Positions 36,107-45,903 of a stretch of DNA of 64,000 bases are shown here, piece by piece. The translations under genes and the position numbers were made by a program. This DNA comes from Trissonchulus latispiculum (lineage: Eukaryota > Nematoda > Enoplea > Enoplida > Ironidae): assembly GCA_030248195.1 (NCBI GenBank), contig JASAND010004162.1:1-64000 (forward strand), written 5' to 3'. Positions within the stretch are counted from its first letter, which is position 1. Every line of letters begins with the position of its first letter. The notes under the pieces were generated by a model. That model was not told the origin of the DNA, searched no databases, and was given only the letters and a program-made list of their open reading frames with translations.

Positions 36107-36890
36107 TGTAGCAGGTTGAGGTCCGACGCAGTGTTTGTGGAAGCGTAATAGTCTAGCCCAGTAATTCGGTAATCCCAAAACCGGACCTGTTATTGCAGGG
36201 TATGAATCGCAGTTGAGTCAATAATTAAAATTTAAACGCAAATTCTTTAATGATAAAATACATGGCATAGATAACATCCAATCTTATTCATGAATAATCA
36301 GTAGCAATGTATGACTGGAAATAGCATTCAGCGACATAGGCATTATAGGCATTTCATAAGTCAGACCTGACTTAAGTTTGGGGAACACTGACGACTGGAC
36401 GCTAAACGCAGAGCGCCTAGCCATTAAATAGCTGTTTGCTTAGTCAGTAATAATGGTACAATATCCGCAGGATATTGCAAAATTTAGAGGGAACTCTTTG
36501 TAGTTAGCAACACTCATTAAATGATTCATGGGTTTTGACACTAATATTCTTAGTCACGTTTCATAAAAAGTGCAAAATGTCACAAAATCTCTCACTTTTG
36601 GCAGTTCTCTTTGAATCAGTTATTTCCAAGCTAATAAAACTTTAACTGAGATTTTGAGTGACAGCTTTGTAAGAAGTCAGAGAAATGAGGAAGTTATAAT
36701 ACTTTAGTTAGCCACTTTAGTTAGTTAATACTCTGCGTCACTTTCCAGGAGATTACGGTAAAATATAGGAGTTAGGCACTTTAACCTTAGTTTACGAACG
36801 TATATGCCTATTTTTCAGCTCTATGTAGAATACTAAGTTTCAGCGAAAGAAATTATTACTTTAAAAGCCTGCATAATAGAAATTGTGACA
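36107..36890 (-). repeat. Solo LTR of the 45101 family, minus orientation
   Basis: 784 bp from TGTAGC to TGTGACA, reverse-complementary along its whole length to 45101-45885. Examples: AGCTGTTTGCTTAGTCAGT; AACACTGACGACTGG; GACCTGTTATTGCAGGGTAT. Diverged at many positions. No convincing target duplication. Confidence 0.8.
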
Positions 36891-37222
36891 CTTCCATGGG
36901 AGAAAATATTTAGGAACTACTCGTGTTTTGCGGATCCATGAGGACAACAATATCGGCGAAGACTGAAAATGAAGAAATCGATGACTTTTAGGAACTCTAG
37001 AACCCCGCCAGTTGTACATGGCAAAAAGGCGATCTCAAATCTCAAATGTTAGTGCAAGAAATTTTAGTTTTACAAAGTACTATAGTAAAGCAACAATTTA
37101 TGTAGATGTAAAAGGCCGCTCCGAGGACAAATACTCAGCAATCTCTAGTGTAAAAAGCCCAGGCTGCGGATTCAGTCTAGTTCAAAACGGCTGCGGAAGC
37201 TGCGGATTACCAGATGTTTTTT

Positions 37223-37290
37223 AACCGTTTCGACTCCTGCCAGGAGGTCTCATCAGACGGCTACTATAAGTTACAGATCGGAAATTACTT
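37223..37290 (-). ncRNA. Hammerhead-ribozyme-like motif, left flank of chromo-RING cassette
   Basis: On the minus strand: CCGT, core CTGATGA (complement of 37250-37256), stem II GAC-C-TCCT/GGC/AGGA-GTC (one bulge), then GAAA (complement of 37228-37231). Stem II is good, while stems I and III pair poorly. Its central 40 bp are the reverse complement of the motif at 41292-41332. Confidence 0.5.
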
Positions 37291-37717
37291 ATCAAGAATA
37301 AATTCAAGATACTGCTTGGCACCTAATTTAGATAGACCCAATTATAACCCCATATTCTAAAGAGTCAGAAACTAGCAATATTGTCAACATTACCTTGTCA
37401 TTGAACCTTTACAAATCGCAATAATTTTTGTTTGAGTAAATTAGGCCAAGTAGACTTCATTCAGACTGTTGAATGTAAAGAAACCAAAATTCTATTAACC
37501 TAGAACTTTAAAATAGATACTACGGCTAAATCAACCAAATATAATTGATCTAGATACATTATTATTTATATTACATTATTTACATTCCATTAAACATTGT
37601 TTAAGAAACTAAAGCTGCATACACCAAAACCCGCAATTACCAAAATTTCGTTTAGACGACAAATTCTAATAATGAAACACAACCAATTAGCATTATCTAG
37701 AACTGCTCAGAAAAAGG

Positions 37718-37725
37718 TATATAAG
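37718..37725 (+). promoter_or_regulatory. TATA box of chromo-RING gene
   Basis: TATATAAG lies 83 bp before the ATG at 37801, which leaves a leader of about 50 nt if transcription starts about 30 bp downstream. Confidence 0.6.
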
Positions 37726-37800
37726 CGCAGTAGAATTAAATAAGATCAGTATCTGTCCTCCACTAATTTTACCAGTCTGGTGTACCTAAACCTCTACCTC

Positions 37801-39731
37801 ATGGACGAAGTCTTCGAAATTGAAGCCATTTTGGACGATGTAAGTTAATTTTAAGTAAATAGGTATTTCAGCTATATAATTGTAATAATTTGTTTATAAG
37901 ATTTAATCTAATTTAAATTTAAGTTTAATCAAAATCTATAATGTCATCTTGAATAATAATTTTGCACAATTTAGTAGCAGCAATTTGTGAATTGACATAT
38001 AACAAAACTTCAGCATTTCTGATAAACAGAATTAATGATCAATTATTAAACAGGTTAATTTAATGTGTTTTAGGAATTTCGACACGAGAGAAGATTTTTC
38101 CTCATCAAATGGAAAAATCATGACGAGACCACATGGGAGCCGATGGAAAACCTGGAGAACGCGCTGGGCATCCTAGCGACGTACTTAAAAAACAAACATC
38201 GACCCAACGTTGAAATAGTGAAAAGGGTAAATATATAAACAAACAACATAGCAGTTAAATTTTAGCAGAGTGAAATAATTCATAATAATAGATTAAAAAC
38301 AAAATAAAATAGTATTTTTTTACAAATAATTAAAATAGTCTTATAAATATGTTTCCTGTTTACTATGTTTATATATTTTCTAAGCAATAATTTTTTGATT
38401 TTAGAGAATCTTTAATGGTCGGATTCAATACTTGGTCCAGATCTCACCGAATACAAAAAAGTGGATGTGGATTGAGCAGATGAGCAAGCATTTAAAACAG
38501 CTGGATCAGTTCCTGAAGAAAACTAAGGACAGCCACATAAATGATAAGATTTGTGCAGTTGCTGGCAGTCATGAAAACGTAAGCTCAGTGAAATTAAAAA
38601 CTTATAATGTTTCGGAGAGCTTGATAATGTAGAGTAATGCTACACATTCAGGTAAAATGTGATTAAAATAATGTTGTCTGATTTTATTTACAGTTTAGAA
38701 AAAATTAAAACATTAAAAATCTTAATCTTAATTGTATTTATTGGGTTGCCGCTTTTTTACAAAAAGGCAACCCTTTGTGTTGAGTATGTCCGTTATTATT
38801 TATTACTCTCCGGATTCTTGTCCCCCGCTCTAACTTTTGATTGGCTGGACCGATCCGGCTGAAATTTTCAGGGGGAGTTGGGGGGTGACCTAAAGTGCTT
38901 CCGGAAGCGCGGGCAGTTCGGTACTTCCCGGATTCCGGGAATGGCAAATCCCGGAATTTTTTAGAATGGTAAGACCATGGGAGGACCAAGGGAAACTTAA
39001 AAATTTTTTGTCTCCGATTTTGCTTAAAAGTTGGTCATAGGGTGATTCGACAGCGCTGATTTCGAAAATGAAATCGAAATTTCCGGAAAGTCTCCGGATT
39101 TCGAGATATTGGACCCGGAAAATTCCGGATTTTGAAAATTTTTTCCGAAAGTGCTCGATATGGTACTCAAATGAAAGAGTTCGTCGAGCTAAACAATTTC
39201 CTTCTTGCGACATTTTCCGGAAATGTGCCTAGCGAAAGTTATGGCCGAAAAACTGAAAATCCGAGAATTCCCGAAAACCCAGATTTTGGACCAAAAAATT
39301 TTTTGTCTCAGATTCCTCTCAAAAGTTGGTCATAGGGTAATTCGACCACGCTGATTTCGAAACTGAAATCGAAATTTCCGGAAAATTTACGGATTTCGTG
39401 GTACTGGAAACGGAAAATTTCTTGTTTATAAGAGGAAAAATGACAACGGCAACCCATTCATGCAAATAAGCTTGTTATACTTATTCTTACATAATGCTTT
39501 TAGGAGCCTACGAAATTTTGCATGATCTGCTATGACACAGTGGACCTGAACATCTTATCCGTGTGCCATCACCTCATCTGCACAACATGCGTCAAGAGAT
39601 TGCATCAAACTACAACTGCCCCCACCTGTCCGATGTATCGTAAGCCCATTCACGTCATCTACATGCAAGTAGTGTTTGATGGAGATACCCCATCATCGAA
39701 TCAAGCAAAAGAGCTATGGTGGTTCAATTGA
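37801..39731 (+). CDS. Chromodomain / chromo-like / RING-finger protein, 4 exons, 197 aa
   Basis: Exons 37801-37839, 38074-38226, 38405-38578 and 39504-39731. All introns are GT-AG and phase 0. Residues 3-50 are a chromodomain: VFEIEAIL, then FFLIKWKNHDETTWEP. F5 and W26 fit two aromatic-cage positions, but the third is His29, so methyl-lysine binding may be altered. Residues 65-105 (NGRIQYLVQI, WMWIE, HLKQLDQFLK) look like a second chromo or shadow domain. Residues 128-167 are a C3HC4 RING: C128-x2-C131, C143-x-H145, C148-x2-C151, C164-x2-Y167. The last ligand is Tyr (TAT for TGT), so the second zinc site may be weak. By family knowledge it could link histone-methyl reading to E3 ubiquitin ligation. 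TATA at 37718, AATAAA at 39798. The frame one base over stays open past the stop to 39799, so the C-terminus may be frameshifted. A polymerase remnant follows on the same strand. Confidence 0.7.
38742..39456. mobile_element. TIR element inside intron 3 of the chromo-RING gene
   Basis: Begins TGGGTTGCCGCTTTT and ends AACGGCAACCCA. The interior has two copies of GTCATAGGGTGATTCGAC-type sequence (about 39032 and 39330) and many CCGGA/TCCGG motifs. Removing 715 bp would leave an intron of about 210 bp, like introns 1 (234 bp) and 2 (178 bp). Confidence 0.6.
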
Positions 39732-39797
39732 ACCGTCGATACAACGAAGTCAGAGGGTTTTACGAGTACGACCCTATCTTGCTACATCCTGTGTATT

Positions 39798-39803
39798 AAT
39801 AAA
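39798..39803 (+). terminator. Polyadenylation signal of chromo-RING gene
   Basis: AATAAA 67 bp after the stop codon. It overlaps the stop of the alternative C-terminal frame. Confidence 0.55.
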
Positions 39804-39809
39804 TTGTCC

Positions 39810-40796
39810 TTAAACTTGATAAACATTGGTATTGTATTTGTTATTTTATTCGCTAATGCTATTGCTATTTTATTTGTACTCGTGTACCTGCACTGTGTAC
39901 TGTATATAACTGTACTACCAAAAATTGTATTTATTGGTATTTTAGTATATTGTACTTTTATTGTATATCGCTGATATTTTGTATGACAATAAAAAATCAA
40001 AATAATTACTCATAAAAACCTGATGAAAAAGAAATTTACCTTCAGCGTATGCTGAACCTACTCAGGAATAGGAAATAAAATTAGGTGAAAAACCAGACAG
40101 TGTGTGATGGCAAAACACTATATTAACTGAGAACTGTCAAACTGACCACATGTGAGTAGACTAAAATTTATATAGTTGCCATCTGTCGCATTCAATCTAA
40201 CAGTTTAGATAAATTTATCAAGAATTTAATTGCTATAAATAGTGAATTACTCACAAACACGAATTTGCTTGGACAAATAAGAAAAGTATATACCTAATTT
40301 GAGCAGAGCCGCCAACATCACATGGTGAAATCAAGAGAAAGCATGTAAATTAAGGATATCAAATTAAGTCAAGCTGTTGTGAAAGGACTATTGTGCTGAC
40401 CAAGCTGTATAAATATGTGTAAATAAAAATTTCTATAACGATCTTCTGTCACATTAATTGAAGAGTGTAGTACCATCCATGGCATCAGTGGTCACAAACA
40501 AGAAACTAAAATTAACCTAGATAATCGCCCTTAACAGAATTTCACCCTTAATAGCAATAAGAACAACAGTTAAACCAATGCAGATCACCATAAATAGAAC
40601 ATCACGTCCATGGCAAAACAAGTATTAACGAAATTGGAGCAAACAGCCTTACTGGACAACATATACAGGATTTAACGTGAGAGGGTTTTCTTAAACTTTT
40701 AGTTAAATGATTGAGGTTCATAATCCAAATAGACAGATAATAGACAGAATCATATCTTTGTAATACAAAAAGGAGGACTCTGGACCCAAATTCTAC
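39810..40796. other. No gene seen
   Basis: AT-rich spacer between the chromo-RING gene and the polymerase remnant. It contains TGTATTT(A)TTGGTATT-type repeats near 39830-39960. No polymerase homology found upstream of about 40797. Confidence 0.5.
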
Positions 40797-41215
40797 ATGC
40801 TACAAGATACACATTTATTTGATACGAGTGACTATCCAAAGAATCATCCTCTGCACTCAACACAAAATATTAAAAAGGTGTTGAGTATAATGAAGGATGA
40901 GACTATGGGTAGTCCAGTTGATGCTTTTTGTGATGTACGTGCTAAGGCATATGCTATTGTATGTGAGGGAATACAGAAAAAAGGCTAAAAGGCATTAAAA
41001 AATCTGTGGTTAAAAAGGGGGTTCACTTTAAACAATATGTATCTACAATTTTTGAAGGGTCTACTATGTACTGTGCTATGAATTTTATTAGAAGTGATAA
41101 GCATAACGTGTATAGTGTACATGTAAATAAGAAGGGTCTATCTCCATTTGATGATAAAAGGTATTTCTTAAATGATGGCATCTGTAGTTATGCTTATGGA
41201 CATTATAAAATATAA
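40797..41215 (+). pseudogene. C-terminal remnant of a family-B DNA polymerase
   Basis: Two frames (40797-40988 and 41006-41215), separated by a frameshift, match the last 135 or so residues of the intact polymerase at 54981-58868. Shared landmarks are MKDET-GSP, RAK-Y-I, FIRSDKH, SPFDDKRY-L-DGI and YGHY/C. Everything upstream, including all catalytic motifs, is missing. It lies on the same strand 1.07 kb downstream of the chromo-RING gene and just before a hammerhead-like motif. Confidence 0.85.
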
Positions 41216-41256
41216 AAAATAACTGTGCTGTATGTAATTGTATTTAATCGTGTATT

Positions 41257-41263
41257 CAATAAA
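41257..41263 (+). terminator. Polyadenylation signal after polymerase remnant
   Basis: CAATAAAAG at about 41257-41265, with a second AATAAA at 41271-41276. Confidence 0.4.
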
Positions 41264-41273
41264 AGAAAACAAT

Positions 41274-41333
41274 AAACCGTAACGGTAATCTAGCCGTCTG
41301 ATGAGACCTCCTGGCAGGTGTCGAAACGGGTTT
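41274..41333 (+). ncRNA. Hammerhead ribozyme, type III-like, best copy
   Basis: Predicted parts: stem III 5' strand AAACCG with T80 (41274-41280), GTA cleavage triplet ending at 41281, stem I ACGG/CCGT (41282-41285 with 41294-41297), core CTGATGA (41298-41304), stem II 41305-41322, GAAA (41323-41326), and stem III 3' strand CGGGTTT, which pairs with one bulge. All invariant core bases are present. Cleavage would fall after 41281. Whether it is transcribed is unknown. Confidence 0.6.
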
Positions 41334-42531
41334 TAGCAACCATTATAGCAAATCATAGCAACCAATGCCTCCGTTCTGGTAATGCCATATAGTATATATT
41401 AGCAGAAACCAGAGAATATCCTCATTTGCGTTATTTTCCTGTTTGAGAGCGGTCGCTTACAATGTTTTGGTGGTGTTGGTTTGGAGTGAATTGGCGTGAA
41501 GTTAGTGTAATCACAATGAGCGAATCAGAATTTTTAACAAAAGATGCTGCTTTGACTGACGTGAATGACTGATTTTTCTTATGCTGATTCCTTTGGGACT
41601 CCAACGTTGGCTATTATGGAAGGAAACCATTTGATAAGTTTATGGGAATTTGATTATCCCAGTTCTACGACTTTGTGTGAAAATGGATGGGCAGTATATT
41701 GTGAATTACCTGTGCAACGCTTGTCGTTCGATAAGATTCCTGAAAATATGCGTGGATATAGGGGCTTTCAGTCTTCGCTGAGCAATCTGAAATCCGTTTT
41801 TCGATTCAGCTTTTTGTTAGCTCAGTATAAGCTTACATATTATGCTTACAACTTTAACCCCTTACCAAACTAAATTTTAAATTTTTTAAAATTCCGCAGT
41901 TTTCAAATTTTTTCATTTCTGAAGTCATGAGTCAGTTCATCTCCAGTAGGCACCCTTGCAAATGGCTGAGGGGGAAAAGCGCAAGCGACCCAATTTCATG
42001 TCTTAACAATTTTTAAGATGTTTCTCTCCTTTCGGAGAGGGGGCCGATCCCGACAGTAAAGTGCAGTGTCGGGTCAACCCTTTGGATGAGGCTCAGCAAG
42101 CTGAATCACTCATCCGGACTTCCAAAAATCAGTCAATCTCAAGAGATCCGTGGATCTCATATCAGAGATTAAGCTGATAAGAACAGATACAATCAAATCG
42201 ATTTCAGCCAAAAAGGCGTGAAGCGATGCTGTGAAGGTGTGTTGGGTTGTTAAATTTTTAGTTTGCAACATCATCAAATCATGTTCAACAACCATTTAGT
42301 GACTGAACACTTTTTCAAGCGAGCGCACTTCAAACAGACAGCCATGTAATATGTACACAAATATATACGCAAACCATGTCAAACAGTCATATAAAGGAAC
42401 TGTATTGGCAAGAAGAAATAAAATGAAGTACGAAGCGGGCTGACAGGGAAAATCCAACTTTCTGCTGTCGGAGTAAAATCTTGTTTTTGGACATTTTTCA
42501 TGGAAAGAAGTTCATTGCTTTAAGTCCATCC
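41334..42531. other. Mostly no gene; one weak small ORF
   Basis: A plus frame at 41565-41873 (102 aa), preceded by another ATG at 41517 in a different frame, has no recognisable domain but is less AT-biased than its surroundings. The rest shows no coding signal. An AGCAACC-ATAGCAA repeat lies just after the ribozyme. Confidence 0.3.
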
Positions 42532-43070
42532 AGTGGTCAAATTTGGTATCAAATGAAAGCCCTCAGCGAGCTGAGCAACTTTTGTCATGGAACTGCATGC
42601 TCAAAGTGGCTATAGAGTGCTGTGGTGGGGTGGGGTGGGGACTTAGGCGATTTTCGGTCAAAAATGAAATTTTCCAAAAGTGGTCAAATTTGGTATCAAA
42701 TGAAAGCCCTCAGCGAGCTGAGCAACTTTTGTCATAGAACTGCATGCTCAAAGTGGCTATAGAGTGCTGTGGTGGGGTGGGCTGGGGACTTAGGCGATTT
42801 TCGGTCAAAAATGAAATTTTCCAAAAGTGGTTAAATTTGGTATCAAATGAAAGCCCTTAGCGAGCTGATCAACTTTTGTCATAGAATTGCATGCTCAAAG
42901 TGGATGTAGAGTGCTGTGGTGGGGTGGGGTGGGGACTTAGGCGATTTTCGGTCAAAAATGAAATTTTCCAAAAGTGGTCAAATTTGGTATCAAATGAAAG
43001 CCCTCAGCGAGCTGAGCAACTTTTGTCATAGAACTGCATGCTCAAACTGGTTGTGGAGTGCTGTGGTTGG
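42532..43070. repeat. 147-bp satellite-like tandem repeat, about 3.6 copies
   Basis: Units start AGTGG(T)CAAATTTGGTATC at 42532, 42679, 42826 and 42973, exactly 147 bp apart. Each contains GCTGTGGTGGGGTGGG, except the last, which is truncated. The ORFs here are repeat translations. Confidence 0.9.
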
Positions 43071-43670
43071 CTTGCTTGCTACTGTTGAAAGATATCTATA
43101 TATACATAGCTTCAGGAGCATACATATATAAAATAATAGAAAACAAGAACAAAAAGTGCTCCTTCGTCGCATGTAAAATACATATGAGTCTTCGTAGGCA
43201 GGTTGTACATAAGCAAAAACTAGCCTGTAAAATACATATGAGTTCCGTAGGGAGGTTGTAAATTAAGGAAAACAAGTTGCAACCGCTTAACATATGAGCC
43301 TGTCCTACAACGAGGCTCATATTGGCGTCACAGTGCATTCCACATTAAAGCCTCATTAAAGAACCTCAGCTTCATCCACATTATGGAAAAATGAATAGAC
43401 ATTGTGGCCCAGAAGAAATGTACTGAAGTGAACTACGACTGCTCAAGCTGAACTGTACATGCATCCTGATGTTTCTTGAAACACTATGGCACACCTAGTA
43501 TTTCGCGATACGCTGTGGTACACAGTACACCTAATGCATTCTCGAAACACTTTCACATACACACGCAGAATGCGTTCCCACTTGGCTGTGAGTCAGAGCG
43601 CCTCATGGCGTACCGTATTGAGCATATGCACACTATAATGAGGTGATATAATATATAATGCACACACAAA
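43071..43670. repeat. Short direct repeats; no gene
   Basis: A block TGTAAAATACATATGAG-TTCGTAGG-AGGTTGTA occurs twice (about 43171-43210 and 43227-43260). The rest has no coding signal. Confidence 0.5.
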
Positions 43671-43940
43671 ATTTTTATGTCAACTTTAATCTTCAAAAAT
43701 TGCCGAAACCGCCATTTTCAATCTGTCGGATCTTGTGTAGAGGCTTTCTGCAGCCATAGAAGTCGCAAACCTTCACTAATCGAGCTGAAATCTTTTGTGG
43801 GGGTGTTTTCGACCTCGCTGAGTTCAAATATCTCAAAAGAATTTAATTTGAAAAAAATTTGATTTTTTTGATTTCTGGGCTACCATTCCCCAAAAAAGGC
43901 GTTTTAGGAAATTTTTGAAGATTAAAGTTGACATAAAAAT
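43671..43940. mobile_element. 270-bp foldback element
   Basis: Ends ATTTTTATGTCAACTTTAAT and ATTAAAGTTGACATAAAAAT are perfect inverted repeats, extended inward by CTTCAAAAATT and AATTTTTGAAG. Confidence 0.7.
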
Positions 43941-45100
43941 TTTTTCACTCGGCAGAATTTCTTGCCATTTGGCACAAATGAGTACTCCTATAGGGCCTCC
44001 TTCTATGTCAAATTACAGCCTTATAGCTCGCACCAGTAATAAAATTTTCCTTTCGTTAACCAAAATTTTTTAAATTTTTGCCGAAACTTCAACTTTGAAG
44101 AGTAATTCCCTTAGATGCAGATAAGATACAGACATCTAGTATTTTTCTGCAGGTAGGGACATATGTGCCAAATCATATTGGCGAATGACAGCTTTGAAGC
44201 TTGGGCCTAGTAGTCAGTAGAAATTTTTAATTAATTATGTTGGTAGTTGCGAAAAATGGGGGGTCGGGCACATAAACGCGACGGCTGCACATGGCTGGAA
44301 GGCAACTAAGATCTCAGTACCCGATATTTTTTTTGACCACACCCATGCTCTATATCCTCGCCAAAAAGTAGGCCAATCTGACAAAGTCGGGGCAAACCTT
44401 TAGTAGCCCCCCCCCCCTTAACTGCTCGCAGTCAGCATGTAGTTAAAAAGGTATATATAAGCTCATTTTATAGATCTTTAGCCTGAAAAGTAGGAAAAGT
44501 TGTCAAAAGTTAGAATTTCATAGAACATTGAAAATTCGCTTTGTAAGCAGAAAAATTTAAATCAACCCAATCAACTAGATTTTTGAACTTTAAATCAGCG
44601 ACATTTATTTTTTGCAAAATTTTGGAAAAACAGAGCAATAGGTTCGGCAATCGGCGTGAGCCTTCACAGATTTCCACAACGAAATAGGCAGCCACATTCA
44701 GAATATCGTATAATCCGGTGCCTAACCGACCTCGACGGCGCTCCGAGGAGCCTTAGCGACGCAATAGCTGCGGGCCGACTGAATGAGAACCGTGCCCCAG
44801 ATTGGTTCCCTCAGTGCGTCTTCCGCAAAATGGCGGCACACAAGATTGTTTGAGTGATTCGAGTGACTGCCACAAAGAAATTGCTGGTTACTCATTGGCT
44901 CACTCCGCGCGTAGTTGCTAGGCTCCGCTCACTTTTGTTTTAGAATTTCTAGCGATAGGTGATGAATCAAATGAGCATAATATACATGTAAACGATTATC
45001 TGTTAAATTTACTCCGACAAATTTTTATTTGAACTGTGTAACAAGATTACTAGATAATTATTTGATTAAATGAAGGTAAGTGAATATAATGAAGTACGTA
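43941..45100. other. No gene seen; a poly-C-ended repeat is present
   Basis: A block at about 44362-44416 (AAAAGTAGG...GTCG-GGCAA...GTAGCCCCCCCC) resembles 59811-59860. The plus ORF at 44656-44853 is locally GC-richer but has no recognisable domain. Confidence 0.4.
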
Positions 45101-45885
45101 TGTCACAAGTGCTAAAAATTATACTAACTTTATTTACATTTTCCAATTTCGATTTCAATTTTCCAATCGAAGTAATATCATTTTTTCAGTCAAAATCAAT
45201 ACATGCGTAAATATGAAATATACGTACATACCTAGACTACGTAAGAGTACGTAAGTCACACTTTCTACCGTAAGCTCCTTGCAGGCAGCATAGTTGGCGT
45301 TTAGACTTATTCATCTCACTAAATTTTCTACTTAGCTGACACTCAAAGTCTAACTTAAAGTATTATTAGCTTGAAAGTAACTAATTCAGAGAATTGTCAA
45401 AAGTGATGAATACATTTTATTACACCTACGCTTTTTAATATGAAACATGACTAAAGCCATTAGTGTCGAAACCTATGAATCAGTTAATAAGTTTTGCTAA
45501 CTTCAAAGAAATTCCCGCGAAATTGTGCAATATCCTCCGGAATTTGCACCATCGTCACTGACTAAGCAAACAGCTATATAAGCGCTAGCTTTCTAGCAGT
45601 CAGCGGCCAGTCGTCAGTGTTCCCAAATTTAAGTCAACTGTTTAAAATGAAACACCCATAATACCTATGCTGCTGTAACTATTGATGCCCTTCATTGTAT
45701 TGACATGGCTGCACAGTCTGACTTATTATAACTATGCTGTTTCTATCATTAAAGAAATTTGTGTTTGAATTATGATTGCTGACTCTGCTTCGATCCATAC
45801 CCTGCAGTAACAGGTCCAGTTTTTCAATTACTGGGCTACCTTATTACGCTTCCACTAACACTGCGCCGGACCTCGACATGCTACA
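45101..45885 (+). repeat. Left LTR (785 bp)
   Basis: TGTCACAAGT to GCTACA. TATA-like AGCTATATAAGCGC near 45572. Solo relative on the minus strand at 36107. Confidence 0.8.
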
Positions 45886-45887
45886 TT

Positions 45888-45903
45888 TGGTAGCAGAGCG
45901 TGG
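45888..45903 (+). other. Primer binding site
   Basis: TGGTAGCAGAGCGTGG, 2 bp after the LTR, identical to 111-126. Confidence 0.75.

Noticed and set aside
42543..43131. ORFs of 64-71 aa with repeated SPQRAEQLLSWN-type segments
   Set aside because: Products of the 147-bp tandem repeat.
44656..44853. 65-aa plus ORF in a GC-richer patch
   Set aside because: No recognisable domain, promoter or splice context, so left unannotated as a gene.
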